From Myxococcus landrumus (GTDB taxonomy: Bacteria > Myxococcota > Myxococcia > Myxococcales > Myxococcaceae), in NCBI RefSeq assembly GCF_017301635.1, contig NZ_CP071091.1, positions 1,455,001-1,519,000 of the forward strand: DNA of 64,000 nucleotides. Reading direction: 5' to 3'. Below are positions 1 to 9,372 of the stretch, piece after piece; within the stretch, counting starts at the first letter, position 1, and each line of letters starts with the position of its first letter. The notes beneath the pieces were generated by a model. It saw nothing but the letters and a program-made list of their open reading frames with translations. It did no database searches and was not told the DNA's origin. The position numbers and the translations under genes are program-made.

Positions 1-1
1 G

Positions 2-847
2 GGAATCATCGGACGGCAGCCCCTCAAGATTCAGGGCGCGCGAGCCATCTCCCTGTTCACGTTGGGAGACCCCACCGAGGAGGACCTCAAATCCGAGCAG
101 GTGTATCTCAAGGAAGTCCACGTGGACTCCGAACGGCGCTTCACCTTTCACCCCGAGCCCATGCGCATCTCTCCCTCGAAGGGGTACTTGCTCAGGGGGC
201 TGGAGCCTCGGCAGACCTATGTTCTGTCGTTGCTCGGGATGGGGGAGGGGGTCTTCCTGCGCGGGCGCTCGCAGGACCCCGCGGCCCAGGTGGCCTGCAT
301 CGAGTGGCGTCCCGATGACGTGGGCATGGGCTCTCGCGACGACGCGCGGGCCTACGCCGTGGAGCCCCTTCAGTTCCTCCTGGCGGAGTGGCGCGAGGTG
401 AAGGTGCGCGGCATCCGAGGACTGCGCTGTGGCTTCCTCGACGACTCCCTCTTCGACAACGAAGGGGAGGCCGAGCTGCGCATCACCCCGTGGGACCCCA
501 AGCGCCCCAAGGCACCGGAGCTCCTGAAGGGCACCCCCGCCGAGGAGGCGGAGCGGCTGGCCGCGCGGGCACTGCGGCTGGCTCGGGCGGGACAGAACCA
601 GGATGCGTACCTGCTGGCCGAGGACTGCCTTTCTCATGACCCGCACAAGGCGAACTGCCTCTTGCTGTCTGGGGACATGCAGGCCCGGCTCGGCAAGGTG
701 AAGGGGGCCCTCGAGCGCTATCGGACCTTCGTCCAGGTCTACCCCACCCACCCCATGAGCCCGTCGGTGCGTCAGCTCATCGCGGAGCACTCGAGGACGG
801 GCGTCCTTCAGGTTCCCGCGTCTGCGTCCAGTCGAAATCCAGAATAG
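2..847 (+). CDS. C-terminal part of a Ser/Thr kinase-like protein, cut by the window edge
   Basis: The reading frame is open from the first bases of the window to TAG at 845-847, so only the C-terminal 281 codons are visible. They match, block by block, the C-terminal half of the next gene: GLEPRQTYVLSL against GLDPAETYTLSL, and GLRCGFLDDSLFDNEGEAE against GLNCGFVDEDPTDNQGAVE. The last 95 or so residues form TPR-like helices (ARALRLARAGQNQDAYLLAE). I infer a tandem paralogue of the downstream kinase whose kinase domain lies to the left. A TTG at 62 could initiate a shorter protein, but uninterrupted similarity upstream of it argues against that. The gap to the next gene is 48 bp, so co-transcription is likely. 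Confidence 0.8.
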   Translation, partial: GIIGRQPLKIQGARAISLFTLGDPTEEDLKSEQVYLKEVHVDSERRFTFHPEPMRISPSKGYLLRGLEPRQTYVLSLLGMGEGVFLRGRSQDPAAQVACIEWRPDDVGMGSRDDARAYAVEPLQFLLAEWREVKVRGIRGLRCGFLDDSLFDNEGEAELRITPWDPKRPKAPELLKGTPAEEAERLAARALRLARAGQNQDAYLLAEDCLSHDPHKANCLLLSGDMQARLGKVKGALERYRTFVQVYPTHPMSPSVRQLIAEHSRTGVLQVPASASSRNPE

Positions 848-895
848 ACTGACGACCCTTTTTGAACGGAATGCCACGGGATACGTTACGCCCCA

Positions 896-3484
896 ATGGC
901 GAATGAGCAGCACGAACAGTTCGGTCGGTACGAGCTCCACTCCAGGATTGGCCGGGGCGGGATGGCGGAGACGTGGAGGGCCCAGTTGTTGGGGGCCGCG
1001 GGAGTCACGAAGCCTGTACTGATCAAGAAGGTGTTGCCGGAGTACGCCAACGACGAGGCGTTCATCTCCATGTTCATCAGCGAGGCGCGCATCTCCGCTT
1101 CGCTGTCGCATGGGTCCATTGCCCAGGTCTTCGACTTCGGACAAGTGGGGGGCGAGTACTTCCTGGCGATGGAGTACGTCGACGGGCAGCCGCTGCATCG
1201 CATCATCAAGCGGGCGCTGCGCTCCAACTTCAACAGCCTGCCGGTCCCCATCGCCACGTACATCTCGCTGGAGATGTGCCGGGGGCTGCACTACGCGCAC
1301 ACGCGCGCGGATGACAAGGGAATGCCGCTGGGCATCGTCCACCGGGATATCTCTCCGGACAACGTGCTCATCAGCTACGAGGGCCAGGTCAAGATCGTCG
1401 ACTTCGGCATCGCCAAGGCGCGTTCGCTGCGCAGCTTCGACACGGCGCCGGGCGTGGTGAAGGGCAAGTATCTGTTCTTCTCTCCAGAGCAGGCGCGGGG
1501 CGAAGAGGTGGATGCCCGGACGGATGTCTGGGCATCGGCGGTGGTGCTCTTCGAGATGGTCTGCGGACGCCTCCCATTGGAGGGGCCCGAGTACGTGGTG
1601 ATGCACAAGCTGCATTCCCGCCAGCCATTGCCGCGTCCTCGAGACCTCAAGCCAGACCTGCCGGTGCGGCTGGACGCCATCCTCCAGAAGGCGCTCGCGG
1701 TGCGGAAGGAAGACCGCTTCGAGTCCGCGCATGAGTTCGGCGATGCGCTGGCGGGTTTCCTCTTCAAGGCCGCGCCCCGGTTCTCGTCGATGTCCGTGGC
1801 GTACCTGCTGCGGGAGCTGTTCCGTCCGGACATGACGGAGATGGGCAAGGACACGAAGGTGCCTGCCCGGTTCGTGGAGGAGCTGTCCGTCTGGCGCGCG
1901 ACGACGAGCCTCCTCCCGAAGCCCACGGAGATCTCCGCGCCCGAGCTCACCACGGAGCCTCGGACCCTCGAGAGCCGTCCGGATGAGCTGCCCGATGGGG
2001 GCGAGAGCCTGGAGGATGACGACGAGGGCGGGGGAAACTCTCCGGACCGCGGGGGCTTCTTCGAGACGGGCTTCCGACTCTCCACGCATCACATCGTGGT
2101 CGCGGCGGTGGTGTTGGTGCTCTTCGGCTTGATCTGGTCGGCCTTCGACAAGCTCACGCCGGCGTGGACGCCTCGAGAGACCCGCAGTGCCCACCCGGCC
2201 CGGCCGCCGCTGCCCACGCCTCCGCTCAAGGACGCGGATGCGCGGCGTGTGCCGGAGCAGGCGGGAGCGCCGAAGTCCGCTCCGGCCACCGTGGGCAAAC
2301 AGCCCGTGGGCCCGGACTCGGTCCGCATGCCCGTGGATTCCTTCCGGCTGGAGGCGCGACGCCACCTGTTGGGCGTGTCCTCCGGGCGCGCCGCGCTGGC
2401 GACGTTGGACCCCCAGGTGGCGTATCGCATCGCGGAGACGGGCACGCTGGCTTCGCCCGACCGTGGCAAGCCCATGCCGACCATCTTCTTCCTGTTGGCG
2501 GGACAGAAGGTCGCGGCCGATGCCGCGGTGGGCATCGTGACTCGGAAGGAGGAGTCCTTCCGAGGTGCCACGGCGGTGAGCTTCTTCACCGTGGGCGCCC
2601 CCACGCCGCAGGATGACCTGCCTGAGCGCATCGTCTCCGTGACGAACACGCGGACGGGAGAAGAGCGGCGCCACACCATCCATCTGGAGTGGATGACCAC
2701 GGACTTGAAGAAGAGTCTCTTCCTGGATGGCCTGGACCCGGCGGAGACATACACGCTGTCGCTCTCATCCGTGGAGGGCGGGGCCTTCACGCGGGGGCGG
2801 GAGCAGGGCCCGGTGGTGACGGTGGCGTGTGTCCAGCAGGTGAGCCTGGAGCGTGACGGCCCGGGTGTGCCTCCTGCCAGGGCGCAGCGCTTCCTCGTCT
2901 CGCAGGGCATGGACAGCAAGGTCACCGGCGTCCACGGCTTGAACTGTGGCTTCGTGGATGAAGACCCCACGGACAATCAGGGCGCCGTGGAGATTCGCAT
3001 CCGCTCCGCCGCACAGGTCGCCGCGGAGAGAGCCGCAGCGGAGCGTGAGGCCGAAGCGGCCAATGCGGTGACGGCGCTGGCGGCCCCCGCCCCCGAGCCC
3101 GCCCCGGTGGTGATCTCTCGACCGGGTGGAGGAAAGACTCCACCGCCCTCCAGGCAGGCCCAGCCCCAGGTGGTGGAGGTCGAGGTACCGCAGGAGACGA
3201 CCCGAGGCGGGCGGGCGCTGGCCCAGGCGCGCGAGCTGTACAAGGCGAAGCGGTTCGACGCCGCGCGGACCCGGGCGCGCGAGTGCGTCGCCATGGAGCC
3301 AGACAACTTCGAGTGCCACCTGCTCCTCGGCTCGGTGGCGGCGCAGTTGAACCGCCTGGAGGAGGGCGCGAAGCACTATCGCCGCTTCCTGGACCTGGCC
3401 CCGTCCGACCATCCACAAGCAAGCAAGGTGCTGCGAGTCCTTCAGGAGTACGAGTCCGTCCACGCCGCGCCGGCCGACCCGTAG
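896..3484 (+). CDS. Transmembrane Ser/Thr protein kinase with TPR tail
   Basis: An 862-residue Hanks-type kinase. Residues 8-285 carry the kinase fold: glycine-rich loop RIGRGGMAE, ATP lysine in VLIKKV, catalytic loop HRDISPDN near residue 148, and DFG near 168. All catalytic residues are present and it is an RD-type kinase. A charged linker leads to one membrane helix (about 398-420, HHIVVAAVVLVLFGLIW), so the C-terminal 440 residues should be periplasmic. That part holds a Pro/Ala-rich spacer, a beta-rich domain shared with the upstream gene, and TPR-like helices at about 775-855. This is the standard architecture of myxobacterial signalling kinases; the substrate is unknown. Start ATG 896. 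Confidence 0.93.
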   Translation: MANEQHEQFGRYELHSRIGRGGMAETWRAQLLGAAGVTKPVLIKKVLPEYANDEAFISMFISEARISASLSHGSIAQVFDFGQVGGEYFLAMEYVDGQPLHRIIKRALRSNFNSLPVPIATYISLEMCRGLHYAHTRADDKGMPLGIVHRDISPDNVLISYEGQVKIVDFGIAKARSLRSFDTAPGVVKGKYLFFSPEQARGEEVDARTDVWASAVVLFEMVCGRLPLEGPEYVVMHKLHSRQPLPRPRDLKPDLPVRLDAILQKALAVRKEDRFESAHEFGDALAGFLFKAAPRFSSMSVAYLLRELFRPDMTEMGKDTKVPARFVEELSVWRATTSLLPKPTEISAPELTTEPRTLESRPDELPDGGESLEDDDEGGGNSPDRGGFFETGFRLSTHHIVVAAVVLVLFGLIWSAFDKLTPAWTPRETRSAHPARPPLPTPPLKDADARRVPEQAGAPKSAPATVGKQPVGPDSVRMPVDSFRLEARRHLLGVSSGRAALATLDPQVAYRIAETGTLASPDRGKPMPTIFFLLAGQKVAADAAVGIVTRKEESFRGATAVSFFTVGAPTPQDDLPERIVSVTNTRTGEERRHTIHLEWMTTDLKKSLFLDGLDPAETYTLSLSSVEGGAFTRGREQGPVVTVACVQQVSLERDGPGVPPARAQRFLVSQGMDSKVTGVHGLNCGFVDEDPTDNQGAVEIRIRSAAQVAAERAAAEREAEAANAVTALAAPAPEPAPVVISRPGGGKTPPPSRQAQPQVVEVEVPQETTRGGRALAQARELYKAKRFDAARTRARECVAMEPDNFECHLLLGSVAAQLNRLEEGAKHYRRFLDLAPSDHPQASKVLRVLQEYESVHAAPADP

Positions 3485-3505
3485 GGCCGGCGGGGCGATG
3501 AGGGG

Positions 3506-4804
3506 TCACGGCAGGTGCTTGCCCTCGGCCCGCGCGCCGACGTTCGCCGGAGGTGTCCACGCCTCCAGCATCGCGCGGGCCTTCGCCTCCGCTCGTGGGG
3601 AGAGGGGTGGAAAGCCTCTCAGCGCCGCGTCCAGGTGGTGGCGGGCGGCGTCCCGGTTTCCGCTCGCCGCTTCGACGAGCCCCGCGACATGGTGCAGGCG
3701 CGCGTTCCTCGTGCCGAGCCTCACCGCCGCGGCCGCCAGGGGCCGGGCCTCCTCCACCTTGCCCGCGCTGACGAGCGCATGGGCCAGCACGGCCTGGGTG
3801 AAGACATCCTGCCGGTGTGTCATCTCCTGCCGTGCGAGGGCCTCCGCCTGGGCCAGATCTCCGCCTTGTTCCAGCAGGAGCCGCGCATGCTCGCGGGCAT
3901 CATCGGCCACGTCGTGCACCGCGCGGGTGGACTCGGCCCGCGCCTCTTCCTCGTGTCCCGCCGCCGCGAGTGCATCCGCGAGGAACGCACGGTGTCCCGC
4001 GCGAGGCCGTGAGGCCACTGCCACGCGGTACTCCTCGGCCGCCGCCTCGGGTTGTCCTCGGGAACGCAGGACATGTCCTCGCCCCACATGGGCGCGGTCG
4101 AGGGCCGGGGAATGCGTGAGTGCCACGGTGAAGTACTCGAACGCCGTGTCGGGCGAGCCCTTCGCGAGGTACGCATCGCCCAGCTCGCACAGGGCACGGG
4201 CGACGGAGTCCCCGTCCCTTCGGTCCACCGAGTCCGCGGCGAGCTTCAGGACCGAGATGGCTCCGTCCACGTCACCGAGCAAGAGGCGCAGATAGCCCAC
4301 GCGGGTGTACGTCGCATGGGAGGGCTTCAGGTCCATCATCCGCTGATAGGCCGCCTCCGCCTCGTCATAGCGGCCCAGCTCCAGCTCCGCGTCACCGAGC
4401 AAGCCCACGAAGAAAGCATCGGGGGGAGACTGTTCCGCGAGTCCGGCCGCGGCATCGCGAAGCTCCCGGAAGCGATGGTCATGGTGGAGCAGCAGCAGCT
4501 CCACCTTGAGCGCGTCCACACGCTCGGGGTCGATGAGCAGTGCGCGTCGCGCCGCGATGCGCGCGCGCAGCAGGTGTTGTGAATCCTCGGAGCGAAGGCC
4601 CAGCCGAACCCATTCCGTGGCGAGCCGGCCCTGGGCCACGGCATCGTCTGGCGAGGACTCGCGGTCCAGTCTCGCCAGTCGCTCCAGGGATGTCTCGGCG
4701 CCGGGGGGCCCGGCCCCGCGGGAGGGCTCCCTCCACCACCGCAGGAATCCACCCGCGAAGACCGCGACCACCGCACAGCCGATGAGCACCGGTCGAGGGA
4801 CCAT
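3506..4804 (-). CDS. Membrane-anchored TPR-repeat protein
   Basis: A 432-residue protein with an N-terminal hydrophobic segment (VLIGCAVVAVFAGGFL) that works as a signal anchor. It is followed almost entirely by tetratricopeptide-type helical hairpins, for example GDAELELGRYDEAEAAYQRMM and LGDAYLAKGSPDTAFEYF. TPR arrays are protein-binding scaffolds. No catalytic motif is visible. The start lies 15 bp downstream of the stop of the DUF4331 gene on the same strand, so the two are probably one operon. DUF4331 and TPR proteins are recurrent neighbours, which suggests a joint exported complex (inference). Function unknown. Confidence 0.85.
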   Translation of the reverse strand: MVPRPVLIGCAVVAVFAGGFLRWWREPSRGAGPPGAETSLERLARLDRESSPDDAVAQGRLATEWVRLGLRSEDSQHLLRARIAARRALLIDPERVDALKVELLLLHHDHRFRELRDAAAGLAEQSPPDAFFVGLLGDAELELGRYDEAEAAYQRMMDLKPSHATYTRVGYLRLLLGDVDGAISVLKLAADSVDRRDGDSVARALCELGDAYLAKGSPDTAFEYFTVALTHSPALDRAHVGRGHVLRSRGQPEAAAEEYRVAVASRPRAGHRAFLADALAAAGHEEEARAESTRAVHDVADDAREHARLLLEQGGDLAQAEALARQEMTHRQDVFTQAVLAHALVSAGKVEEARPLAAAAVRLGTRNARLHHVAGLVEAASGNRDAARHHLDAALRGFPPLSPRAEAKARAMLEAWTPPANVGARAEGKHLP

Positions 4805-4819
4805 GGGGCCTCGCCTCGG

Positions 4820-6196
4820 TCAGGGCGTGGGATTGCCCGAGTGTGGGGGCGCGAGATAGGGGAACGTGGTGAGGAAGGGCACGTCGTTGGCCGCCACGCC
4901 ATCCCCCAGGGTGCTGGCCGCGCTGGCGAAGGTACCGCCTCCATCCGGCAGGGTGGCGGGCCCTCCGTCCGTGAACGTGGTGAAGAACGCTCCGCCCACG
5001 GCCTTGAGCGCCACGTCGGTCACGTCATCGGTGAGAAGCCTGCCATTGGGGAACGTGGAGTCCGTGCCGGTGTTGATGTGGAGCATCTCGCCGGTGGCCT
5101 TGCCCTGGGTGTTGCGGGTGAAGAGGGCGACCAGGTCCGTGCGTGGCGCGGGGGGCGCCAGGGGAATGAATCCTTTCGCCTGGAGAAGCTGTGGCAGCTC
5201 CGGGTTGTTGATGATGGCGACGATGGTGGGGGTGGCCAGGTCGTTCTGGGGCCGGGACGCGTTGAAGAAGTCCTTGAACTTCATGGGGACGACCACTTCG
5301 TTCACCAGGGGATTGCCCAGGCGGGACACCTGCACCCAGGCGCCGCTCGCCTCCACCGCGCCATCCGGGCGACGCGTGGTGACGCGCGGGCGGCTGGCCG
5401 TCGTCCAGATACCCAGATGCGGCGAGCTGAACTCCGTCAGGGGCAGCTCGATGACGAGCGACATCACGTTCAGCCCCGCGAGGTCATCCCGGTTGGGCTT
5501 GCCCGAGTAGTCGAGAAAGTCGAACGTCTTGGAGAGGTTGACGAAGAACGGGTCATCCCGAGGGCCCGCGAAGACCTTGTACTTCGACGCCGCCCCCAGG
5601 CCCGTCTGGATGGCGCTGGAGGTGATGGCGTCCAACGTCGTGGAGCCCTCTGTCTGGGGATAGGCGGGGGTCGTCAGCCGACCCACGTTGTCGGGCGCCA
5701 CCGGCGCATCCTTGACGATGACCTGTTGAGCGCCGGCTCCGGCCACCTTCGTGAGGGTGTACGTCTGGTAGCGGAGAATCTCCGGCGCCGTGGCGGTCTT
5801 CACGCCCGCGAAGGCGTAGAGGAACGAATCCTTGAAGGCGTCATAGCCCGCGACAACCCCCGCGGAGGGCAGGGGGCTTCGGCGAATCTGGGTGCGGAAG
5901 CGGAACTGGTAGCGGATGTCCGGGGCACCATCGCCCGACTGGTCGATCTGGATTTCGTAGAGGACGTTGTCGTCGAACAGGTAGTAGTTGGGCCCGCCGT
6001 AGGGAATGCCAATGGGATAGTAATTGGCCACCAGCACCAGACTGGTGCCCTGCTTCCACGCGTACAGGTCCGTTCCATCCGCCGCGGGGTCATTGCTGAT
6101 GAGGGGGGCTTCGCGATGACTCGAGGCCACGGCGAGGGTGGAGGTGAGGAGCAGTTGGACCGCGAGCAAACGCCAGGCGGGAAGGGGAGCTCTCAT
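4820..6196 (-). CDS. DUF4331 family secreted protein
   Basis: A 458-residue protein with a signal peptide (LLAVQLLLTSTLAVA, cleavage probably before SSHREAP). The mature N-terminus SSHREAPLISNDPAADGTD and the following YEIQID and YQFRF blocks are hallmarks of DUF4331, a family of exported proteins of unknown function. The family length is usually 350-550 residues, so this one is complete. No enzymatic motif is evident. It is divergent from the amylase-like gene with 199 bp between them and heads a probable two-gene operon with the TPR protein. Confidence 0.85.
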   Translation of the reverse strand: MRAPLPAWRLLAVQLLLTSTLAVASSHREAPLISNDPAADGTDLYAWKQGTSLVLVANYYPIGIPYGGPNYYLFDDNVLYEIQIDQSGDGAPDIRYQFRFRTQIRRSPLPSAGVVAGYDAFKDSFLYAFAGVKTATAPEILRYQTYTLTKVAGAGAQQVIVKDAPVAPDNVGRLTTPAYPQTEGSTTLDAITSSAIQTGLGAASKYKVFAGPRDDPFFVNLSKTFDFLDYSGKPNRDDLAGLNVMSLVIELPLTEFSSPHLGIWTTASRPRVTTRRPDGAVEASGAWVQVSRLGNPLVNEVVVPMKFKDFFNASRPQNDLATPTIVAIINNPELPQLLQAKGFIPLAPPAPRTDLVALFTRNTQGKATGEMLHINTGTDSTFPNGRLLTDDVTDVALKAVGGAFFTTFTDGGPATLPDGGGTFASAASTLGDGVAANDVPFLTTFPYLAPPHSGNPTP

Positions 6197-6267
6197 GGGG
6201 CATCCTCCTGTGAGGGGGGGGACCGCGCTGGAGCGTCTCCATACGCCTCAGGTCGGGCGCATGGCCC

Positions 6268-6283
6268 CTGCCCCTTGGGGCAG
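6268..6283. promoter_or_regulatory. Palindrome in the divergent DUF4331/amylase promoter region
   Basis: CTGCCCC-TT-GGGGCAG is a perfect 7-bp inverted repeat with a 2-bp centre. It has outer GGCC arms four bases away on the right and close by on the left. It sits in the middle of the 199-bp gap between two divergent genes. It could be an operator for a dimeric regulator or merely a hairpin; no regulator gene is adjacent. The flanking gap otherwise holds no convincing -35/-10 pair. Confidence 0.3.
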
Positions 6284-6395
6284 GATGGCCTCGAATGTCA
6301 GGTGGCGGTCAACTCCACGACGCAATGCGCTGGTTCAACCGGCGACGGAGGAGGGCTTTGAAAAGCCAGGAGCCCTCTCGTAGAAAGTCATCCGC

Positions 6396-8552
6396 ATGAC
6401 GCGCTCCCGACTCGTCCGTTCGCTCGCCGCTCCGGTGCTGCTGCTGTCGGCGGCGTGTGGTGATTCCGAAGACTCCATTCCCATCCGGAAGTGCGACGTG
6501 GTGCTGACGTACGCACCCCAGCAATCCCTGTCGGGGCCCGTGTACGTCGCGGGCGAATGGAATGGCTTTGCCGCTGCGGGCTTGCGCATGGAGGAGCGCG
6601 GCGATGGTGTCTTCACCGCGCGGTTGGAGGGACTGGAGCCGCGCGACTACGGCTATCGCTTCGTGGTGGGCAAGCAGGAGGTGATGGACCCGCAGAATCC
6701 GTACTCCCGCTGGGTGCGCGCGGAGGAGTACTCGAAGCTGACGGTGCCGGACTGCCGGCGGCCCGTGTTGGAGCTGCGCCGCTTCGCGGTGACCCCGGAG
6801 GGGACGCTGGACGTGGAGGTGGCCTATCTCGACGGCACGGACGAGGCGGGGCCGGACGCGGAGAAGGTCCTCCTGTCGCTGGATGGCCGCCCGATGCCGG
6901 AGGCCCTGAATCGGGGCACCGGTCGGCTGCGGCTGCACCAGGAGGGGCTGTCGAAGGGCAAGCACCACGTGAAGGTGGTGGCCATGGACGCCACCGGACG
7001 CATCGCCGAGCCGCTCTACCTGCCGTTCTGGGTGGAGCCCGAGCGCTTCCGGTGGGAGTCGGGGCCGATGTACTTCGCCTTCACGGACCGGTTCCGCAAC
7101 GCGCGTCCGGAGAACGACGGACCCGTGGCGGACGTGGACCCCATCGCCAACTACGCGGGGGGCGACTTCGCGGGCATCACCGAGAAGCTCGAGGAGGGCT
7201 ACTTCGACGCGCTGGGCGTCCGGACGCTGTGGATCTCCCCGGTGGACCAGAACCCGGAGGGTCGCTTCATCGGCACGGGGGGCAAGTACTACTCGGGCTA
7301 TCACGGCTACTGGCCCTCGCAGCCGCGCACGACGCAGCACCGCTTCGGTTCGCTCGAGGAGCTGCGGGCGCTGACGTCCGCGGCCCACCGCCGAGGCATC
7401 CGCGTCATCGCCGACCTGGTGCTCAACCACGTCCACCAGGAGCACCCCTATTGGACGGCCCATCGCGCGGAGGACTGGTTCAACACCGCCGCGAGCTGCG
7501 TGTGCGGCACCCAGGACTGTGACTGGGAGGTGAAGCGGCTGACGTGCAAGTTCACCGACTACCTCCCCGACTTCAACTGGCGCTCGGCGAACATGGTGGA
7601 CCAGTTCACCGCGGATGCCCTGTGGTGGCTGGAGGCCGCGGACTTCGACGGCTTCCGCCTGGACGCGGTGAAGCACATGGAGCAGGTGGCGGGGCGCACG
7701 TTGCGCGGGCGCCTGCGGGACATCACCGCGATGACGGGCACCGAGTTCTACCTGGTGGGGGAGACCTTCGTCGGCGCGGACGGGCGTGCGCAGATCTCGC
7801 GGTACATCGGGCCTCGGGAGCTGGATGGCCAGTTCGACTTCCCCCTCTACTGGCCGCTGCGCGAGTCCTTCGCGGATGGCCAGGGGTTCGAGCGCGTGGA
7901 CCAGGCCGTGCGCGAGAACGAGGTCTTCTACGCGCCGGGCACCCTCAACTCGCCGTTCCTCGGCAACCACGACGTGGCGCGCTTCATCTCGCAGGCGGCG
8001 AAGCAGCTCGACGGCGCGGGGGGAGACCCGTGGAGCAATGCCCGGCCTCCGGCGACGGTGACGGACGAGGCCGCCTTCGACAAGGCACGCGACGCCTTCG
8101 CCTTCGTGCTGACCCAGCCCGGCGTGCCGCTCATCTACTACGGCGACGAGGTGGGCCTGCCCGGTGCGGGGGATCCCGACAACCGCCGGCTCATGCGGTT
8201 CGGCTCCACGCTGACGCCGCTGGAGGCGAAGCTGTTGACCACCGTCCAGACGCTGGGGCAGACGCGGCGGGCGCATCCCGCGCTCCAGTCGGGAGCACGT
8301 CACACGTTGCGGGTGGAGAAGGACCTGTACGTGTTCCAGCGCTCGCTGCCGGATGGACAGGGGGCGATCATCGCCATCAACCGCGGCGATCTGGAGCGCG
8401 CGGTGGTGGTGGAGCCCATGGGCAGCCTGGCGGCGAGCCTGGCGACCTACGACGACGTCTTCAGTGGCGGGACGCTTCAGCTCGCTGGGACGGAGACCCT
8501 GGTGAGGATCTCCCCGCGCAGCGTGGCTGTGTACGTGCCTCGCGCCAACTAG
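6396..8552 (+). CDS. Secreted GH13 alpha-amylase family lipoprotein
   Basis: A 718-residue protein with lipobox LSAAC (Cys about 21), so it should be lipidated and exported. Residues about 28-130 look like a CBM48/isoamylase-N-type beta domain (VYVAGEWNGF, YGYRFVVG). The GH13 barrel follows with all four signature regions: ADLVLNHV, GFRLDAVKH (nucleophile D423), GETFVG (acid/base E456) and GNHD (D526). The enzyme should hydrolyse or transfer alpha-1,4-glucans. A C-terminal beta domain ends the protein. It is a single-gene unit. Substrate specificity (amylase, neopullulanase or maltogenic type) cannot be read from the motifs alone. Confidence 0.92.
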   Translation: MTRSRLVRSLAAPVLLLSAACGDSEDSIPIRKCDVVLTYAPQQSLSGPVYVAGEWNGFAAAGLRMEERGDGVFTARLEGLEPRDYGYRFVVGKQEVMDPQNPYSRWVRAEEYSKLTVPDCRRPVLELRRFAVTPEGTLDVEVAYLDGTDEAGPDAEKVLLSLDGRPMPEALNRGTGRLRLHQEGLSKGKHHVKVVAMDATGRIAEPLYLPFWVEPERFRWESGPMYFAFTDRFRNARPENDGPVADVDPIANYAGGDFAGITEKLEEGYFDALGVRTLWISPVDQNPEGRFIGTGGKYYSGYHGYWPSQPRTTQHRFGSLEELRALTSAAHRRGIRVIADLVLNHVHQEHPYWTAHRAEDWFNTAASCVCGTQDCDWEVKRLTCKFTDYLPDFNWRSANMVDQFTADALWWLEAADFDGFRLDAVKHMEQVAGRTLRGRLRDITAMTGTEFYLVGETFVGADGRAQISRYIGPRELDGQFDFPLYWPLRESFADGQGFERVDQAVRENEVFYAPGTLNSPFLGNHDVARFISQAAKQLDGAGGDPWSNARPPATVTDEAAFDKARDAFAFVLTQPGVPLIYYGDEVGLPGAGDPDNRRLMRFGSTLTPLEAKLLTTVQTLGQTRRAHPALQSGARHTLRVEKDLYVFQRSLPDGQGAIIAINRGDLERAVVVEPMGSLAASLATYDDVFSGGTLQLAGTETLVRISPRSVAVYVPRAN

Positions 8553-8570
8553 GCCGCCAGGAGGCTGGGG

Positions 8571-8593
8571 GAAGGGGAGGGGCCGTCCCCTTC
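8571..8593. terminator. Hairpin between convergent genes
   Basis: GAAGGGGA, a 7-base loop, then TCCCCTTC: a perfect 8-bp stem located in the 51-bp gap between convergent genes. There is no U-tract on either strand, so it is a weak or Rho-assisted bidirectional terminator at best. Confidence 0.35.
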
Positions 8594-8603
8594 GGTGGGA
8601 AGA

Positions 8604-8807
8604 CTACGGCTGCGGCGCCTGCTGCTTCCCGTGCCGGTAGAACAGCACGAGGGTGTAGCAGTGGAATTCGTTATCGGACGACTGGCACACCACGCGATCA
8701 ACAATCTCCAGATCCGCGTTGCTCTTCATCCAACGGGTGACGTTCTCACCCAGCTCCTCGCGCTCCTTCGCCTTGGTGGCGGAGAAGACCTTCACGCCCG
8801 TGAACAT
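8604..8807 (-). CDS. Small conserved-looking protein of unknown function
   Basis: A 67-residue protein beginning MFTGVKVFSATKAKEREELG. I chose ATG 8807 because AAGGAG lies 9 bases upstream on the minus strand and because a good promoter (8851-8880) would start transcription near 8844, leaving room for this leader. A GTG at 8837 would give ten more residues but sits almost at the predicted transcript start. The protein has a charged helix and then a beta-rich segment (HCYTLVLFYRHGK). No family is recognised. It resembles small ferredoxin-like stress proteins only in size. Confidence 0.6.
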   Translation of the reverse strand: MFTGVKVFSATKAKEREELGENVTRWMKSNADLEIVDRVVCQSSDNEFHCYTLVLFYRHGKQQAPQP

Positions 8808-8850
8808 CGCCTGCCACTCCTTGTGCGGTCCCGACACAGGACAAGGGGGC

Positions 8851-8880
8851 GTTATCGCACGGGGTGTTCAGAGGTGTCAA
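8851..8880 (-). promoter_or_regulatory. SigmaA-type promoter for the 67-residue protein
   Basis: On the minus strand, TTGACA (8880-8875) matches the -35 consensus exactly. After 18 bases comes GATAAC (8856-8851), four of six matches to the -10 consensus. Predicted transcription start is near 8844, 37 bases ahead of the chosen ATG. Confidence 0.5.
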
Positions 8881-9034
8881 AAACCCGGCTTCCTGGAGGG
8901 TAGGGTGTGGCTGGCCTCCAGGCGGGGGTTTGCAGGGGTGGGCGCATGCCTAGATTGCTCAGGTCGCACCCGGTAGGGGCGCTCGTGGCAGGGGGCCGCG
9001 AGTGGCGGCGTGAGTTGGGGAAGGGGGAAGGCCC

Positions 9035-9310
9035 GTGGACGTGAAGACCAAGAAGGACTTGGCTGTTGATTTCATCAACACCATCCGGACGATGGAGCCC
9101 ACCGCGCTGAATGCGCTCATCGTCAAGGAGGCGGGGGAGGAGTTGGCGCAGTTCTTCTTGAACTACAGCGCCAACCTCATCTCCAAGGACCCGTCCCGGG
9201 TGTTGGAGAACACGTCCTCGCTGATGTTGATGGGCTACCTCATCCGCACCTACGAGGAGAAGAACACGCAGGCCAAGCAGGGTGCCTTCCAGTCGTACGC
9301 CCTGGCCTGA
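9035..9310 (+). CDS. Small alpha-helical protein of unknown function
   Basis: A 91-residue protein starting at GTG 9035 behind the purine-rich stretch GGGGAAGGGGGAAG. The sequence (KKDLAVDFINTIRTMEP, then TYEEKNTQAKQGAFQSYALA) is predicted all-helical with no cysteine, signal or catalytic motif. Codon use matches the surroundings, so I regard it as real. It lies 62 bp before the PHP-domain gene and may share its transcript. Function unknown. Confidence 0.65.
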   Translation: MDVKTKKDLAVDFINTIRTMEPTALNALIVKEAGEELAQFFLNYSANLISKDPSRVLENTSSLMLMGYLIRTYEEKNTQAKQGAFQSYALA

Positions 9311-9372
9311 GAGGGCCACGAGGGCAGCACGGGCTCGACAGGCCCGGGGGAGCCTGTTAGGGAGCGGCGCCC

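Noticed and set aside
6309..8303. A 664-codon open frame on the minus strand opposite the amylase gene
   Set aside because: It lies antisense to a gene with clear GH13 motifs and its translation is His/Arg/Gly-rich low-quality sequence. Long antisense frames are expected in DNA with this third-position GC.
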